Shown here piece after piece: positions 27,746 through 36,058 of a DNA stretch of 48,351 nucleotides. Source of the stretch: CAZNHL01 sp964572965 (GTDB lineage Bacteria; Bacteroidota; Bacteroidia; Cytophagales; UBA9547). The notes below the pieces were generated by a model. The model did not search any database, was not told the origin of the DNA, and was given only the letters and a program-made list of their open reading frames with translations. Made by a program: the position numbers and the translations under genes. Positions within the stretch are counted from its first letter, which is position 1, and every line of letters starts with the position of its first letter. Where the stretch lies: NCBI GenBank assembly GCA_964572965.1, contig CAZNHL010000028.1, forward strand, positions 1-48,351. The letters are read 5' to 3'.

Positions 27746-27773
27746 TTCATTATTTTGTAAAATCCTTAAAAAA

Positions 27774-28166
27774 TTAAGCAACAGCTTCCAACTGATACTT
27801 ACCATGCATTAGTGTAAGAGCAACCAGTTTGTGGTGTAAAAAAGCTTGCATCTGGTTTAACTGATTTAGCAGGAAATAAACATCTTCAAACATCAAATGT
27901 CTTTCAAACACCATCATCAGAATAAATTCATTACACTTTCTGTTAATTTCAAATGCCTCTTCATAATATCTGATGGCTTCTTTCTCTGAATCTAAGGACA
28001 AAGCCTCGTTCAGAATAACTACCAACTCAGTTGTCATTGATAAAGCTACATAAGCTCTTTCTCCCATTTTCTTTGGGCATTTATCTATAATATCAACTAC
28101 CTGCTCCGATAGTTCTGCTAGTGAAAAGCTTAGTTCTGCTTTTGTTTTATATCCGAATTTTCTCAT
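27774..28166 (-). CDS. Small four-helix-bundle protein within the efflux operon
   Basis: 130 residues, all-helical, no signal or membrane segment. The pattern of four amphipathic helices, with IDKCPKKMGERAYVAL after helix 1 and repeated Leu/Phe heptads, resembles the Avd/S23-type four-helix-bundle family, where this position usually reads FPK..R. The match is by eye only. It lies 12 bp after the channel gene and 28 bp before the adaptor gene on the same strand, so it is almost surely co-transcribed. A role in efflux is not known for such proteins; it may be an accessory or an RNA/protein-binding factor. Confidence 0.7.
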   Translation of the reverse strand: MRKFGYKTKAELSFSLAELSEQVVDIIDKCPKKMGERAYVALSMTTELVVILNEALSLDSEKEAIRYYEEAFEINRKCNEFILMMVFERHLMFEDVYFLLNQLNQMQAFLHHKLVALTLMHGKYQLEAVA

Positions 28167-28178
28167 ATCAAATAGCTG

Positions 28179-29543
28179 TTATTGTTCCTTATATAATGTT
28201 CCTTTTGATTTATCATAATCTATGCGAGCTAATAAAGCATCAGACACCGATATATAATAATTAGTCTGAGCATCTTTCAACTCATTTTCTGCAACAGTTA
28301 CTTCTAAGTTTGAAGCTAAACCGTTTTTAAATTTAATATTGATCACCCTGGAAACTTCAGCTGCCAAGTCCATATTCTTTTTATTGATCTCAACCGTTTT
28401 AAGAGAATTATCATAGCTCACCTTTGCATTATAGACCTCAAAATTGATAGACTGTTCTAGATATTTCATATCATTTTCAGTCTTTTTAATTTTAAGCATA
28501 GCCTGTTGAACTTTGTAGTGTCTTGAAGAACCTGTAACTAAAGGTGCTGCCACATTCAATCCGTAATTACCATATTGATACCAAGGAGTTGATTTATTTA
28601 AATAATCAACAGGCTTCATTGTCTGATTATACCAACCCATTGCTCCAAATAAAGAAATTGTCGGAAGAATCTCATACTTCTTTAACTTCAGATCATAGTT
28701 ATTCAGTTTCTGGTTAGTTTTAAGCAACTGGTATTCAATTCTTGAATTATAATCCACATCAGAGCTATCCAGGGAAACATATTTCACAGCCGCATCTTTT
28801 AACGACTCACTAGGAGCCAGCTCTTCAGTCAATGGCATACCCATTCTGTATTTCAAACCGGCAATACTTGCTTCCTGTAATGCCTGGGATTTTTGCTTTT
28901 CTGCCAAGAGATTGTTAAACGTAACTTCCAGCCTGCTCACATCAATACTTTCAGCAAAACCGCTTTTATTAGTAGCTCTCAACTGGCGCAGGTTAGAATC
29001 AATTCGGGCAATATTCTGATCCAACAAATTCATTCTCTCTGTTACAGCTACACTTAACCAATAAGCCTTAGAAACGCCTTCTACAACATCTACTTTAGTT
29101 TTGAAAACGCCCTGGTTAGCTAATTCTATATATGTCTTAGCGCCTTTCACACCAACAATATAAGAACTACTCAACAGCAATTGAGATACCTGTGCATTCA
29201 AATCGCCACTCGTAGGTGCCTGAAAGAAATTGGGAGTACTAATAACTTCTCCCGGAGGAGCAGACTGCTGGAAAAATGGTGTTCCTGGAGTATTAGGGAA
29301 AAACATTCTTCTTAATGGGTCATTATGCATTAATTGGAAATTAGCCGTTACCTGTGGCAACCCCTGGCCTATCACTTCGTTCCTTTTAGCCCTTGATGTT
29401 TTTGCATCATATTCGGAAGACTTAATAGTTAAGTGGTTTTTCAATGCGTAATCAACACATTGCTGCAACGTATAAGCCTGCTGCGCCCATAAACTCTGAA
29501 ACATCAACACCCCTATCAGGGTGAGTAAACTTCGCTTTCTCAT
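28179..29543 (-). CDS. TolC-family outer-membrane efflux channel
   Basis: The outer-membrane exit duct of the RND system. The ATG at 29543 starts a proper signal peptide (MRKRSLLTLIGVLMFQSLWAQ); the longer frame would add seven residues. The 454-residue protein shows two OEP repeats, each opening with a helical stretch (YTLQQCVDYALKNHLTIKSSEYD and the later YEILPTISLFGAMGWYN) and coiled-coil segments (INKKNMDLAAEVSRVINIKFKNGLASNLEVTVAENELKDAQ). It lies 30 bp downstream of tetR. Confidence 0.94.
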   Translation of the reverse strand: MRKRSLLTLIGVLMFQSLWAQQAYTLQQCVDYALKNHLTIKSSEYDAKTSRAKRNEVIGQGLPQVTANFQLMHNDPLRRMFFPNTPGTPFFQQSAPPGEVISTPNFFQAPTSGDLNAQVSQLLLSSSYIVGVKGAKTYIELANQGVFKTKVDVVEGVSKAYWLSVAVTERMNLLDQNIARIDSNLRQLRATNKSGFAESIDVSRLEVTFNNLLAEKQKSQALQEASIAGLKYRMGMPLTEELAPSESLKDAAVKYVSLDSSDVDYNSRIEYQLLKTNQKLNNYDLKLKKYEILPTISLFGAMGWYNQTMKPVDYLNKSTPWYQYGNYGLNVAAPLVTGSSRHYKVQQAMLKIKKTENDMKYLEQSINFEVYNAKVSYDNSLKTVEINKKNMDLAAEVSRVINIKFKNGLASNLEVTVAENELKDAQTNYYISVSDALLARIDYDKSKGTLYKEQ

Positions 29544-29573
29544 ATTTATCAAACAGTAAATCAAAACAATATA

Positions 29574-30182
29574 TTAATCCTTGTAACCCCATTTCTTATT
29601 TAACTCTTCATGCCCCCTAAGGGTCAGAATACCATACATAAAATGTTCAAAAAGAGCAATTTGAACTTCTGAATTATCAAATTCTGCAGTACCGAACACA
29701 TCGGGATTAAACCCCATCTCAGTTTGCTCCACTCTTAAGCGTGCCAATATCTTAGGATCTATGTTTGCTCTAAAAATCCCCTCTTGCCTGCCACGCTCAA
29801 GCACTTCTATTATAAAGTTTTCCACAAAACTGCGTTTAAACTCTATAAGCCTTTTATAAGTAAGCGGGTAGTATTTTTTCATATCATACACAAGAGACGG
29901 ATTAATATTACAAACCTTTTCTCTCAGGTAATCACCTGTCATGGCTAATTCTTCCAGCACACTTCCTGCTTTTTCTCTCAAGCCTTCCATCTCACGTTTC
30001 TGCATTATTAGAAAACCATCTAACCCTGCATCTACCAACTGAGTCTTATCTTCAAAAAACTGATAAATAGTTTTCTTCGACATGCCTAAATGGCGAGCTA
30101 TATCATCCATTGTTATGCTTTTAATGCCATAACGACCAAATAACTCACCAGCTCCCAATATGATTTGTTCCTTCACTTCCAC
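29574..30182 (-). CDS. TetR-family transcriptional regulator
   Basis: 202 residues. The N-terminal helix-turn-helix is classic: LFGRYGIKSITMDDIARHLGMSKKTIYQFFEDKTQLV (about 13-50). The rest is a helical ligand-binding and dimerisation domain. Translation starts at GTG (30182), since no ATG fits. It is the first gene of the efflux operon, and a perfect 13-bp inverted repeat 27 bp upstream (30209-30242) is the probable operator, so autoregulation with drug-induced release is expected. The inducer is unknown. Confidence 0.93.
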   Translation of the reverse strand: MEVKEQIILGAGELFGRYGIKSITMDDIARHLGMSKKTIYQFFEDKTQLVDAGLDGFLIMQKREMEGLREKAGSVLEELAMTGDYLREKVCNINPSLVYDMKKYYPLTYKRLIEFKRSFVENFIIEVLERGRQEGIFRANIDPKILARLRVEQTEMGFNPDVFGTAEFDNSEVQIALFEHFMYGILTLRGHEELNKKWGYKD

Positions 30183-30195
30183 TATATACCTTGGT

Positions 30196-30258
30196 TATGA
30201 AACAAAACTATGGAAACTTTTTGAACAATAAAAGTTTCCATAAATATTTTTGTTTCCT
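30196..30258. promoter_or_regulatory. Probable TetR operator with overlapping divergent promoter elements
   Basis: TATGGAAACTTTT (30209-30221) is the exact reverse complement of 30230-30242, with an 8-bp spacer. Outer half-sites flank it: ATGAAAC to the left (about 30197) and GTTTCC to the right (about 30252), making four half-sites in mirror order. On the minus strand TAGTTTTG (30210-30203) is a TAnnTTTG -10 element for tetR. On the plus strand TTG (30221-30223), 21 bp and TATTTTTG (30245-30252) give a full promoter toward the hybrid kinase gene. Regulator binding would block both. Confidence 0.7.
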
Positions 30259-30471
30259 AAGTAATTCTCCACAATGCGCTGACACTATAGAATTTACGCC
30301 TGTACAAGTGCTACAAATCGGCCTTATTAAACCCAATTCAGGCATTTTAGTTTATTTTGAATAAAAACTATCTTTTTTTACCACGATTATGCAACTTTAC
30401 CAACGTGTTCGAAGTATCGATGAATAAGCACATTTCTTCGATCAATGCTACTCAGAGCATAAACCAATAAT

Positions 30472-33400
30472 TTGAAAACTAGCAATTTATATAACACCCA
30501 GATTTTAGATTGCATTCAGGACGGTATCATTATTACTACCCTGAGCGGCTCTATTGTTTATGCCAACTCTTCTTTAGGAAAACTGGCAGAACAAACGCAT
30601 GAAACGCTTTTAGAAAAAAACATCAATCCATTATTGATTAGAAGCAGCGACTGGGAAGCTATTTTAAAGTTGGTAAAAAACGGAGAAAACTCTGAAATAC
30701 GAACCACACTTCAGGTAAATGGCTCAAAACAGATACGTATTACCATAAAATCTATCTTACTGGCAGGAGAGTCCAGGGAAGATTCTTCTATTCTGCATAG
30801 TTTTCACGATATCTCTTACAGTACAGGACAACCCGATCAGCTACAACAAAATGACGAGCTGCTTCAGGCTCTTTTTGCAAATGCTTTTGATGCTTTATTC
30901 ATTATTAATCCCCAAACGAAGAAAGTCATCAATTGTAATGATGCGGCAATACGTTTATTAGAGGCTGGCAGTAAAGACCAAATAATCGGAGATGAACTTC
31001 TCAACTATTCACAAATTTTTATTGATGGCGATTACAGGCGTAAGATATTAGATAATATTGATCAAAACGGAGAGTGGAAAACAGAAACAACTTTCCTTTC
31101 TAAAAAAGGGCGTATTTTTTGGGGAGCGCTCTCAGTAAAAAGGATCAGAACAGGCCAGTTAAATATTCTTTTGACCAGTATCCGTGACATACATGACAGA
31201 AAAATTTCCGAAGAACAGCTAACCCTTCGCAAAGCAGAGATAGAAAGTGCCAATCAAAAACTTACTATCTCAGAAGAGAACTACCGCCTTATTGTAGAAA
31301 AAGCCACAGATATCATCTATAGTACCGACGTAAACGGCCTGGTTACTTATTCAAATGAAACACTCAACAAGCTTTTAGGGATTGAAAGATCTGAAGGGCA
31401 GGTTATTGATTTAACAATATTGACTCATCCTGACTATAAGGAAGAGATACTGGGCTTTTTCAGGAATCAATTCCAGAACAGAATACCTACTACGTATTAC
31501 GAATTCCCGATACATACTAAAGACAATAGAACAATCTGGATAGGTCAAAACACAGAACTGCATATTAAAAACAACTGGGTTATCGGTTTTCAGTGTGTAG
31601 CCCGGGATATTACAGAAAGGAAGAAGTCCGAAGCGGAAAAAGAAGCCTTGCTGAAAGAAATAAGTGAACGTGAGTTAAAGATTAATGCTATTATCGACAA
31701 TACTCAGGATGGTATCTGGGCTATCGACAATTTAGGTCGCATAACAGTATTCAATGAACCCATTAAAACGGCGTGGCCAATTTTTACAGGCCAAAACATT
31801 AGTATTGGCTTTCACTGGCTCCACCATCTTGCAGAAAATCAAAGTAACCAAACCAGCTTCGACTGGATCAGGAATATACGGCGGGTTTTAAAAGGAGAAT
31901 CCTTTAAAATAGAGCAAAGCTACGAAGTAGGCTCCAAAACCTATTTTTCAGAAATCACCATTAACCCGATTCTGAATGCTGAACGTGAAATTGCAGGAGC
32001 CATTTTCATTACTCATGACATCACATCGCATAAAGATGAGGAAAAAGACCTGAAACTCGCCAAAACAATGGCGGAAGCCTCAGTTAAGGCCAAAGAGCAA
32101 TTCCTCTCAGTAATGAGTCATGAAATCCGCACCCCCATGAATGCGATACTTGGAATGTCCCATCTGCTGGGTCAGGAAGAGCTCAATGAGGGCCAAAAAG
32201 AATTATTGCAGGGAATCCGCTTTTCAGCAGAAAACCTGCTGGTTATTATCAACGACATTCTGGATTTCTCAAAAATTGAGGCGGGAGGGATGACATTCGA
32301 AAACATTGATTTTAGCCTTGAAGAAACTGTAAAAGCTACTGTAAATACGCTGAATATATCAGCAAACAATAAAGGCCTGCCACTTATCTGCCAAATTGAC
32401 GAGTATATACCGCCTTTTCTTAAAGGAGATCCAACCCGTTTAAATCAAATACTTACAAATCTGATCGGCAATGCCATCAAATTTACTTACAAGGGCATGG
32501 TAAATGTTAACGTTCGGCTACTTACTACAGTGCATAACAAAAACATTATACGATTTGACATTGCCGATACAGGAATAGGTATTCCGGAAGACAAGCTTGG
32601 AAATATATTTGACAGTTTTACCCAGGGAGACACAGCCACTACACGAAAATTCGGAGGAACGGGTCTGGGGCTTTCTATCACAAAAAAGCTGATCCAGATG
32701 CAGGGAGGTCGCATTTCAGTAAGTAGCAATGAAGGAACAGGCTCTGTATTTTCTTTCGAAATTGCTTACGAAACAGGCCAGAAACAAGAATTAAATTACT
32801 CTCCAAATACGGCTGCGGCAAAATTTGATCATCTAAAAGTATTGCTGGTGGAAGACAACAAAATGAACCAGCTTGTTGCTACAAAATTAATGCAAGGCTG
32901 GGATGTTGACGTAACTGTAGCTGAAAGTGGTTTCGAAGCAATAGAGTTTTCAACTTCAAATGCTTTTGACATCATATTAATGGATCTACAAATGCCGGAA
33001 CTGGATGGCTTTCAAACAACAAAAATATTACGGACTAAAGCAGATAGCAAAGCAACAACAACACCAATCATTGCCCTAACCGCATCTGTAACCGGAGATG
33101 TGCAGAATAAGTGCCAACAGGCAGGCATGAATGACTACATTTCTAAACCTATTGACCCTATAGCCCTGAATAATAAACTTCAGGAATATGGCTTCCATAA
33201 AAAAATACAGATTCCGGAACCAGAAGAGTTACAGGAAAAAGTTACTGATCTGGCATATATGGAAGAAGCTGCAGGAGGCAGCAGCGAATTTATGGAGTCA
33301 ATGATTGATATCTTTTTAAAACAAACTCCTGAATTTATTGAACAGCTACACGAAACATTAGCAGCGCGTGACTGGACAAAAATGAAGGCACTTGCTCATA

Positions 33401-33579
33401 AAATACGTCCAACCTATATTTCATTTGGTATCAATAGTTTAAAACCAGCATTGGAACGTTTAGAATGGATTTGTCAGAAAGAGCAATCTTTAGAAGAATT
33501 ACCTAAAATTATCAAAGAGATTGAACAAACCAGCGAGATTGCGTATAATGAGTTAACCAAGAAATTGGCTGAACTATAA
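30472..33579 (+). CDS. Hybrid sensor histidine kinase with PAS, receiver and HPt domains
   Basis: 1035 residues, no membrane segment, so a cytoplasmic sensor. Order: about four PAS domains (8-110, 125-250, 265-385, 398-515), dimerisation domain with His550 in VMSHEIRTPMNAILGM, ATPase domain with intact boxes (NLIGNAIKFT, DTGIGIPEDKLG, FGGTGLGLSITKKLI), receiver with Asp838 in IILMDLQMPELDG, and a C-terminal HPt with His976 in ALAHKIRPTY. It thus carries a whole His-Asp-His relay. The start is TTG at 30472; a stop codon 12 bp upstream and the PAS boundary leave no better choice. It probably feeds the stand-alone receiver 10 bp downstream. Its plus-strand promoter overlaps the TetR operator 220 bp upstream. 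Confidence 0.93.
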   Translation: MKTSNLYNTQILDCIQDGIIITTLSGSIVYANSSLGKLAEQTHETLLEKNINPLLIRSSDWEAILKLVKNGENSEIRTTLQVNGSKQIRITIKSILLAGESREDSSILHSFHDISYSTGQPDQLQQNDELLQALFANAFDALFIINPQTKKVINCNDAAIRLLEAGSKDQIIGDELLNYSQIFIDGDYRRKILDNIDQNGEWKTETTFLSKKGRIFWGALSVKRIRTGQLNILLTSIRDIHDRKISEEQLTLRKAEIESANQKLTISEENYRLIVEKATDIIYSTDVNGLVTYSNETLNKLLGIERSEGQVIDLTILTHPDYKEEILGFFRNQFQNRIPTTYYEFPIHTKDNRTIWIGQNTELHIKNNWVIGFQCVARDITERKKSEAEKEALLKEISERELKINAIIDNTQDGIWAIDNLGRITVFNEPIKTAWPIFTGQNISIGFHWLHHLAENQSNQTSFDWIRNIRRVLKGESFKIEQSYEVGSKTYFSEITINPILNAEREIAGAIFITHDITSHKDEEKDLKLAKTMAEASVKAKEQFLSVMSHEIRTPMNAILGMSHLLGQEELNEGQKELLQGIRFSAENLLVIINDILDFSKIEAGGMTFENIDFSLEETVKATVNTLNISANNKGLPLICQIDEYIPPFLKGDPTRLNQILTNLIGNAIKFTYKGMVNVNVRLLTTVHNKNIIRFDIADTGIGIPEDKLGNIFDSFTQGDTATTRKFGGTGLGLSITKKLIQMQGGRISVSSNEGTGSVFSFEIAYETGQKQELNYSPNTAAAKFDHLKVLLVEDNKMNQLVATKLMQGWDVDVTVAESGFEAIEFSTSNAFDIILMDLQMPELDGFQTTKILRTKADSKATTTPIIALTASVTGDVQNKCQQAGMNDYISKPIDPIALNNKLQEYGFHKKIQIPEPEELQEKVTDLAYMEEAAGGSSEFMESMIDIFLKQTPEFIEQLHETLAARDWTKMKALAHKIRPTYISFGINSLKPALERLEWICQKEQSLEELPKIIKEIEQTSEIAYNELTKKLAEL

Positions 33580-33589
33580 TTTATTTTTT

Positions 33590-33952
33590 ATGAGAAAAAA
33601 GATATTGGTTGTCGACGATGAAATCGGCATCCAAATGCTTCTGAATCATTATTTAAAGACGGAATACGACGTTTTTATTAAAAGTGACGGTATGGAAGCT
33701 ATGGAGTGGCTGGAAGAAGGGAATCACCCGGATTTGATAATCCATGATTTGTATATGCCTAATATGGACGGTTTTGAGCTTTTAACAAACTTAAAAGCCA
33801 GCACATTTTTTAAAACCATCCCAACCATTACCTTATCAAGCAGTCTGGATGAAAATGACAGAAAAACATGCATCCATCTTGGCTGCTCAGAATTTATTAC
33901 TAAACCTTTCAACCCTAAGGACATAGTTTTCCGTATACAGAATATAATATAG
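33590..33952 (+). CDS. Stand-alone receiver-domain response regulator
   Basis: 120 residues, one CheY-like receiver and nothing else. The acidic pair Asp9/Asp10 (VVDDE), phosphoacceptor Asp53 in LIIHDLYMPNMDGFELL, Ser/Thr in TLSSS, and Lys in ITKPF (about 103) are all present. It starts 10 bp after the hybrid kinase gene and is the likely acceptor of phosphate from His976. With no output domain it must act by protein contact; the receiver-like fusion protein encoded next is a plausible partner (inference). Confidence 0.95.
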   Translation: MRKKILVVDDEIGIQMLLNHYLKTEYDVFIKSDGMEAMEWLEEGNHPDLIIHDLYMPNMDGFELLTNLKASTFFKTIPTITLSSSLDENDRKTCIHLGCSEFITKPFNPKDIVFRIQNII

Positions 33953-33995
33953 TATCCCTACTTTTTATCTATTTCAACGCAACGTTAAATATGCT

Positions 33996-35048
33996 ATGAA
34001 TGGCTCTGCTGTCATATCTCCATTAAAGAAACTTTTATACGTTGGCCAGGACTTTGGCTTCAATGTACAATTGATGGAAGATTTCGCTGATATATTTGAA
34101 ATCAAAATCATCGATGAGGCATTAGACGTTTATAAAGAATCGCGAAGAGGTTATATCCCTGATATGATCTTAGTAGACTATGACCAGACCAGTAACAGCA
34201 ATGTAACCAGCATACAACTTCTGAAAGCTTCCAAAGCCGATGAGGTTTTAGGAGCAATCCCATTTGTGTTTCTTACCAATCAGCTTAATAATGAAAAAAT
34301 AAACGAAGCCAAACGCTATAAAGCTGAAGATATTTTCAATAAGGATTATGACGTTACCGTTTTCCGCACCAGACTTAAATACCTTGCAAACAGAAACAGG
34401 CAGACATCAAATGGCATCAAAAAAAGTAAGCCTAAGGCTACCTTTGCTGAAATTGGCATAACTAAAGCCAAAAGAGCCCTGGACTTAACATCAGCGACTT
34501 TCCTCATTTTCATTTTAAGTCCGGTAGTGCTTCTTATAAGTCTGCTGATCAGGTTTACCTCAAAGGGTCCGATATTTACCCGTTCGAAATTTGTCGGAAT
34601 GGGGCACTCTGACTTTTATTTACTCAAATTCCGAACAGCTGAAATCATTTCGAGCAAAACTGAATTTGACGAAACTGAAGAGGGTTTCAGTTTTTCTTCA
34701 GCCAAATATAACAAGACAACCAAGGTAAATAAGCCTATAAAAAAACGAGAAAATATCCTTAATTCAGTATCACCACAAAATATCAAATTCACTTCAATAG
34801 GGCTTTTCCTTCATAAAACAGGAATGGAAAACATTCCACAGCTTATAAACGTATTTCAGGGAGACATGTCACTGATAGGTATACAGCCAGTTAGTGAAAA
34901 TGAAGTATTTAAATTATCCGAATTAGAATGGGCAAAAAGGCTATTAAAACCAACAGGGCTTACATTGTTCAATCTTAAAAAAGTTGCCAAAGCAGAAAGC
35001 GGTAATTTAAAGAGTAAAATGTCGGTGAATACACCTCAAGCGACCTAG
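33996..35048 (+). CDS. Receiver-like domain fused to a degenerate bacterial sugar-transferase domain
   Basis: 350 residues. Residues 10-132 look like a CheY fold: LLYVGQD at strand 1 (only one of two acidic residues), possible acceptor Asp61 in MILVDYDQ, Thr94 in FVFLTNQ and Lys116 in IFNKDYD. After a basic linker, residues 156-320 match the phosphoglycosyltransferase (PglC/WcaJ, PF02397) pattern: KRALDLTSATFLIF hydrophobic helix (165-187), SKGPIFTRSKFVGMG, YLLKFRT and IPQLINVFQGDMSLIG. The catalytic Asp-Glu of DELPQ is Glu278-Asn279 here, GPRP reads GIQP, and the PGITG motif reads PTGLT. A roughly 50-residue insert precedes the core. Catalysis is therefore doubtful. It is co-directional with the phosphorelay genes, 43 bp downstream. 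Confidence 0.82.
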   Translation: MNGSAVISPLKKLLYVGQDFGFNVQLMEDFADIFEIKIIDEALDVYKESRRGYIPDMILVDYDQTSNSNVTSIQLLKASKADEVLGAIPFVFLTNQLNNEKINEAKRYKAEDIFNKDYDVTVFRTRLKYLANRNRQTSNGIKKSKPKATFAEIGITKAKRALDLTSATFLIFILSPVVLLISLLIRFTSKGPIFTRSKFVGMGHSDFYLLKFRTAEIISSKTEFDETEEGFSFSSAKYNKTTKVNKPIKKRENILNSVSPQNIKFTSIGLFLHKTGMENIPQLINVFQGDMSLIGIQPVSENEVFKLSELEWAKRLLKPTGLTLFNLKKVAKAESGNLKSKMSVNTPQAT

Positions 35049-35110
35049 AGGGGACCACCATTTTTAAGTCTGCCTTCATCAGACCATCCATCGTTTAGAG
35101 TCTATTAATT

Positions 35111-35947
35111 ATGAAAAAAAGCATTGGTCAAAAAAGTTTTGAATATGAAGGTGCCGTAATTCACTATGAAAAATTTGGTCATGGCCCTAAAAACATGCTC
35201 AGTTTTCACGGATTTGGACAAAACAATGATCAATTTCGAAAAATAGCCCAAGCATTACAGGACGAATATACTTTCTATAGCTTTGACTTATTTTTCCACG
35301 GCACTAGTTTTTGGAATAAAAAAGACAGCCCTATCAGCAAAGACTTCTGGCTGGAAATGATTCGTTTATTTATGGTCAGCCAAAAGATAGAAAAATGTGC
35401 ACTCATGAGCTTTAGTATGGGAGCAAGGTTTGCGCTCACTATAGTAGAAGGCTTACCAAGTAAAGTTGACGGGTTAATATTAATTGCTCCTGACGGCATC
35501 AAAAGAAACATATTTTACAAAATGGCAACCTCACCTTCCTTCTTCAGAAAACTCTTCAGAGGTGTCATTATTAACCCGGCACTGTTTAAACAACTAACCA
35601 AACTGGTATATACTCTGCATATTACAGATAAGAGTATTATCAAGTTTGTGGAAACTCAAATGGATACCCGCGAAAAGCGTCGTAGGGTATATTACTCATG
35701 GACCGTATTCCGCAGATTACGTTTTTCAAATAAAGTAATAGCTGATACTATTAATAAATACCAGATACCGACAACCATGTTCCTTGGTCAATATGACAAA
35801 ATGATGACAGCTAACCATATGGCGCCTTTAATCAACCTTATCAACAACTCTCATTTATATACTCTGAATGCAGGCCATAGCAACCTCATGAATGCCGTAG
35901 CTGCTTATTATGAAGAACAATACCCACAACAATCTAAAGCCGTTTAA
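35111..35947 (+). CDS. Alpha/beta-hydrolase fold protein
   Basis: 278 residues, no signal peptide, so cytoplasmic. The oxyanion-hole HGFGQN (about 34-39), nucleophile Ser in MSFSMGAR (about 102), acid in FLGQYDKM (about 238) and His in NAGHSNLM (about 257) make a complete triad. A helical cap with many basic and aromatic residues (about 140-205) separates the two halves. The substrate is unknown; esterase or lipase-like and small-molecule hydrolases all share this fold. It follows the sugar-transferase-like gene by 62 bp on the same strand and may be its operon partner. Confidence 0.85.
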   Translation: MKKSIGQKSFEYEGAVIHYEKFGHGPKNMLSFHGFGQNNDQFRKIAQALQDEYTFYSFDLFFHGTSFWNKKDSPISKDFWLEMIRLFMVSQKIEKCALMSFSMGARFALTIVEGLPSKVDGLILIAPDGIKRNIFYKMATSPSFFRKLFRGVIINPALFKQLTKLVYTLHITDKSIIKFVETQMDTREKRRRVYYSWTVFRRLRFSNKVIADTINKYQIPTTMFLGQYDKMMTANHMAPLINLINNSHLYTLNAGHSNLMNAVAAYYEEQYPQQSKAV

Positions 35948-35971
35948 AAAGCCTGACTTACAAATAAATTT

Positions 35972-36047
35972 TACCTTTGGGAAGAAGATTTTTCATTTTG
36001 CAAGGATTGTCATTTTTCATACCTTAGTGTGAAAATTTTCACCCTAG
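35972..36047 (+). promoter_or_regulatory. Promoter element and leader palindrome before the lipoprotein gene
   Basis: TACCTTTG (35972-35979) fits TAnnTTTG, though no good TTG lies at the right distance. Further on, GTGAAAATTTTCAC (36029-36042) is a perfect 14-bp palindrome that extends imperfectly to 36021-36047 (CCTTAG on one side, CTAGG on the other). It ends 12 bp before the ATG at 36059, so it may be an operator or a leader hairpin near the ribosome-binding region. Confidence 0.4.
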
Positions 36048-36058
36048 GATAACTTATA

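Noticed and set aside
34809..34850. Treating the sugar-transferase-like protein as an ordinary active enzyme
   Set aside because: The DE pair, GPRP and PGITG motifs are all changed, so normal activity cannot be assumed from similarity alone.
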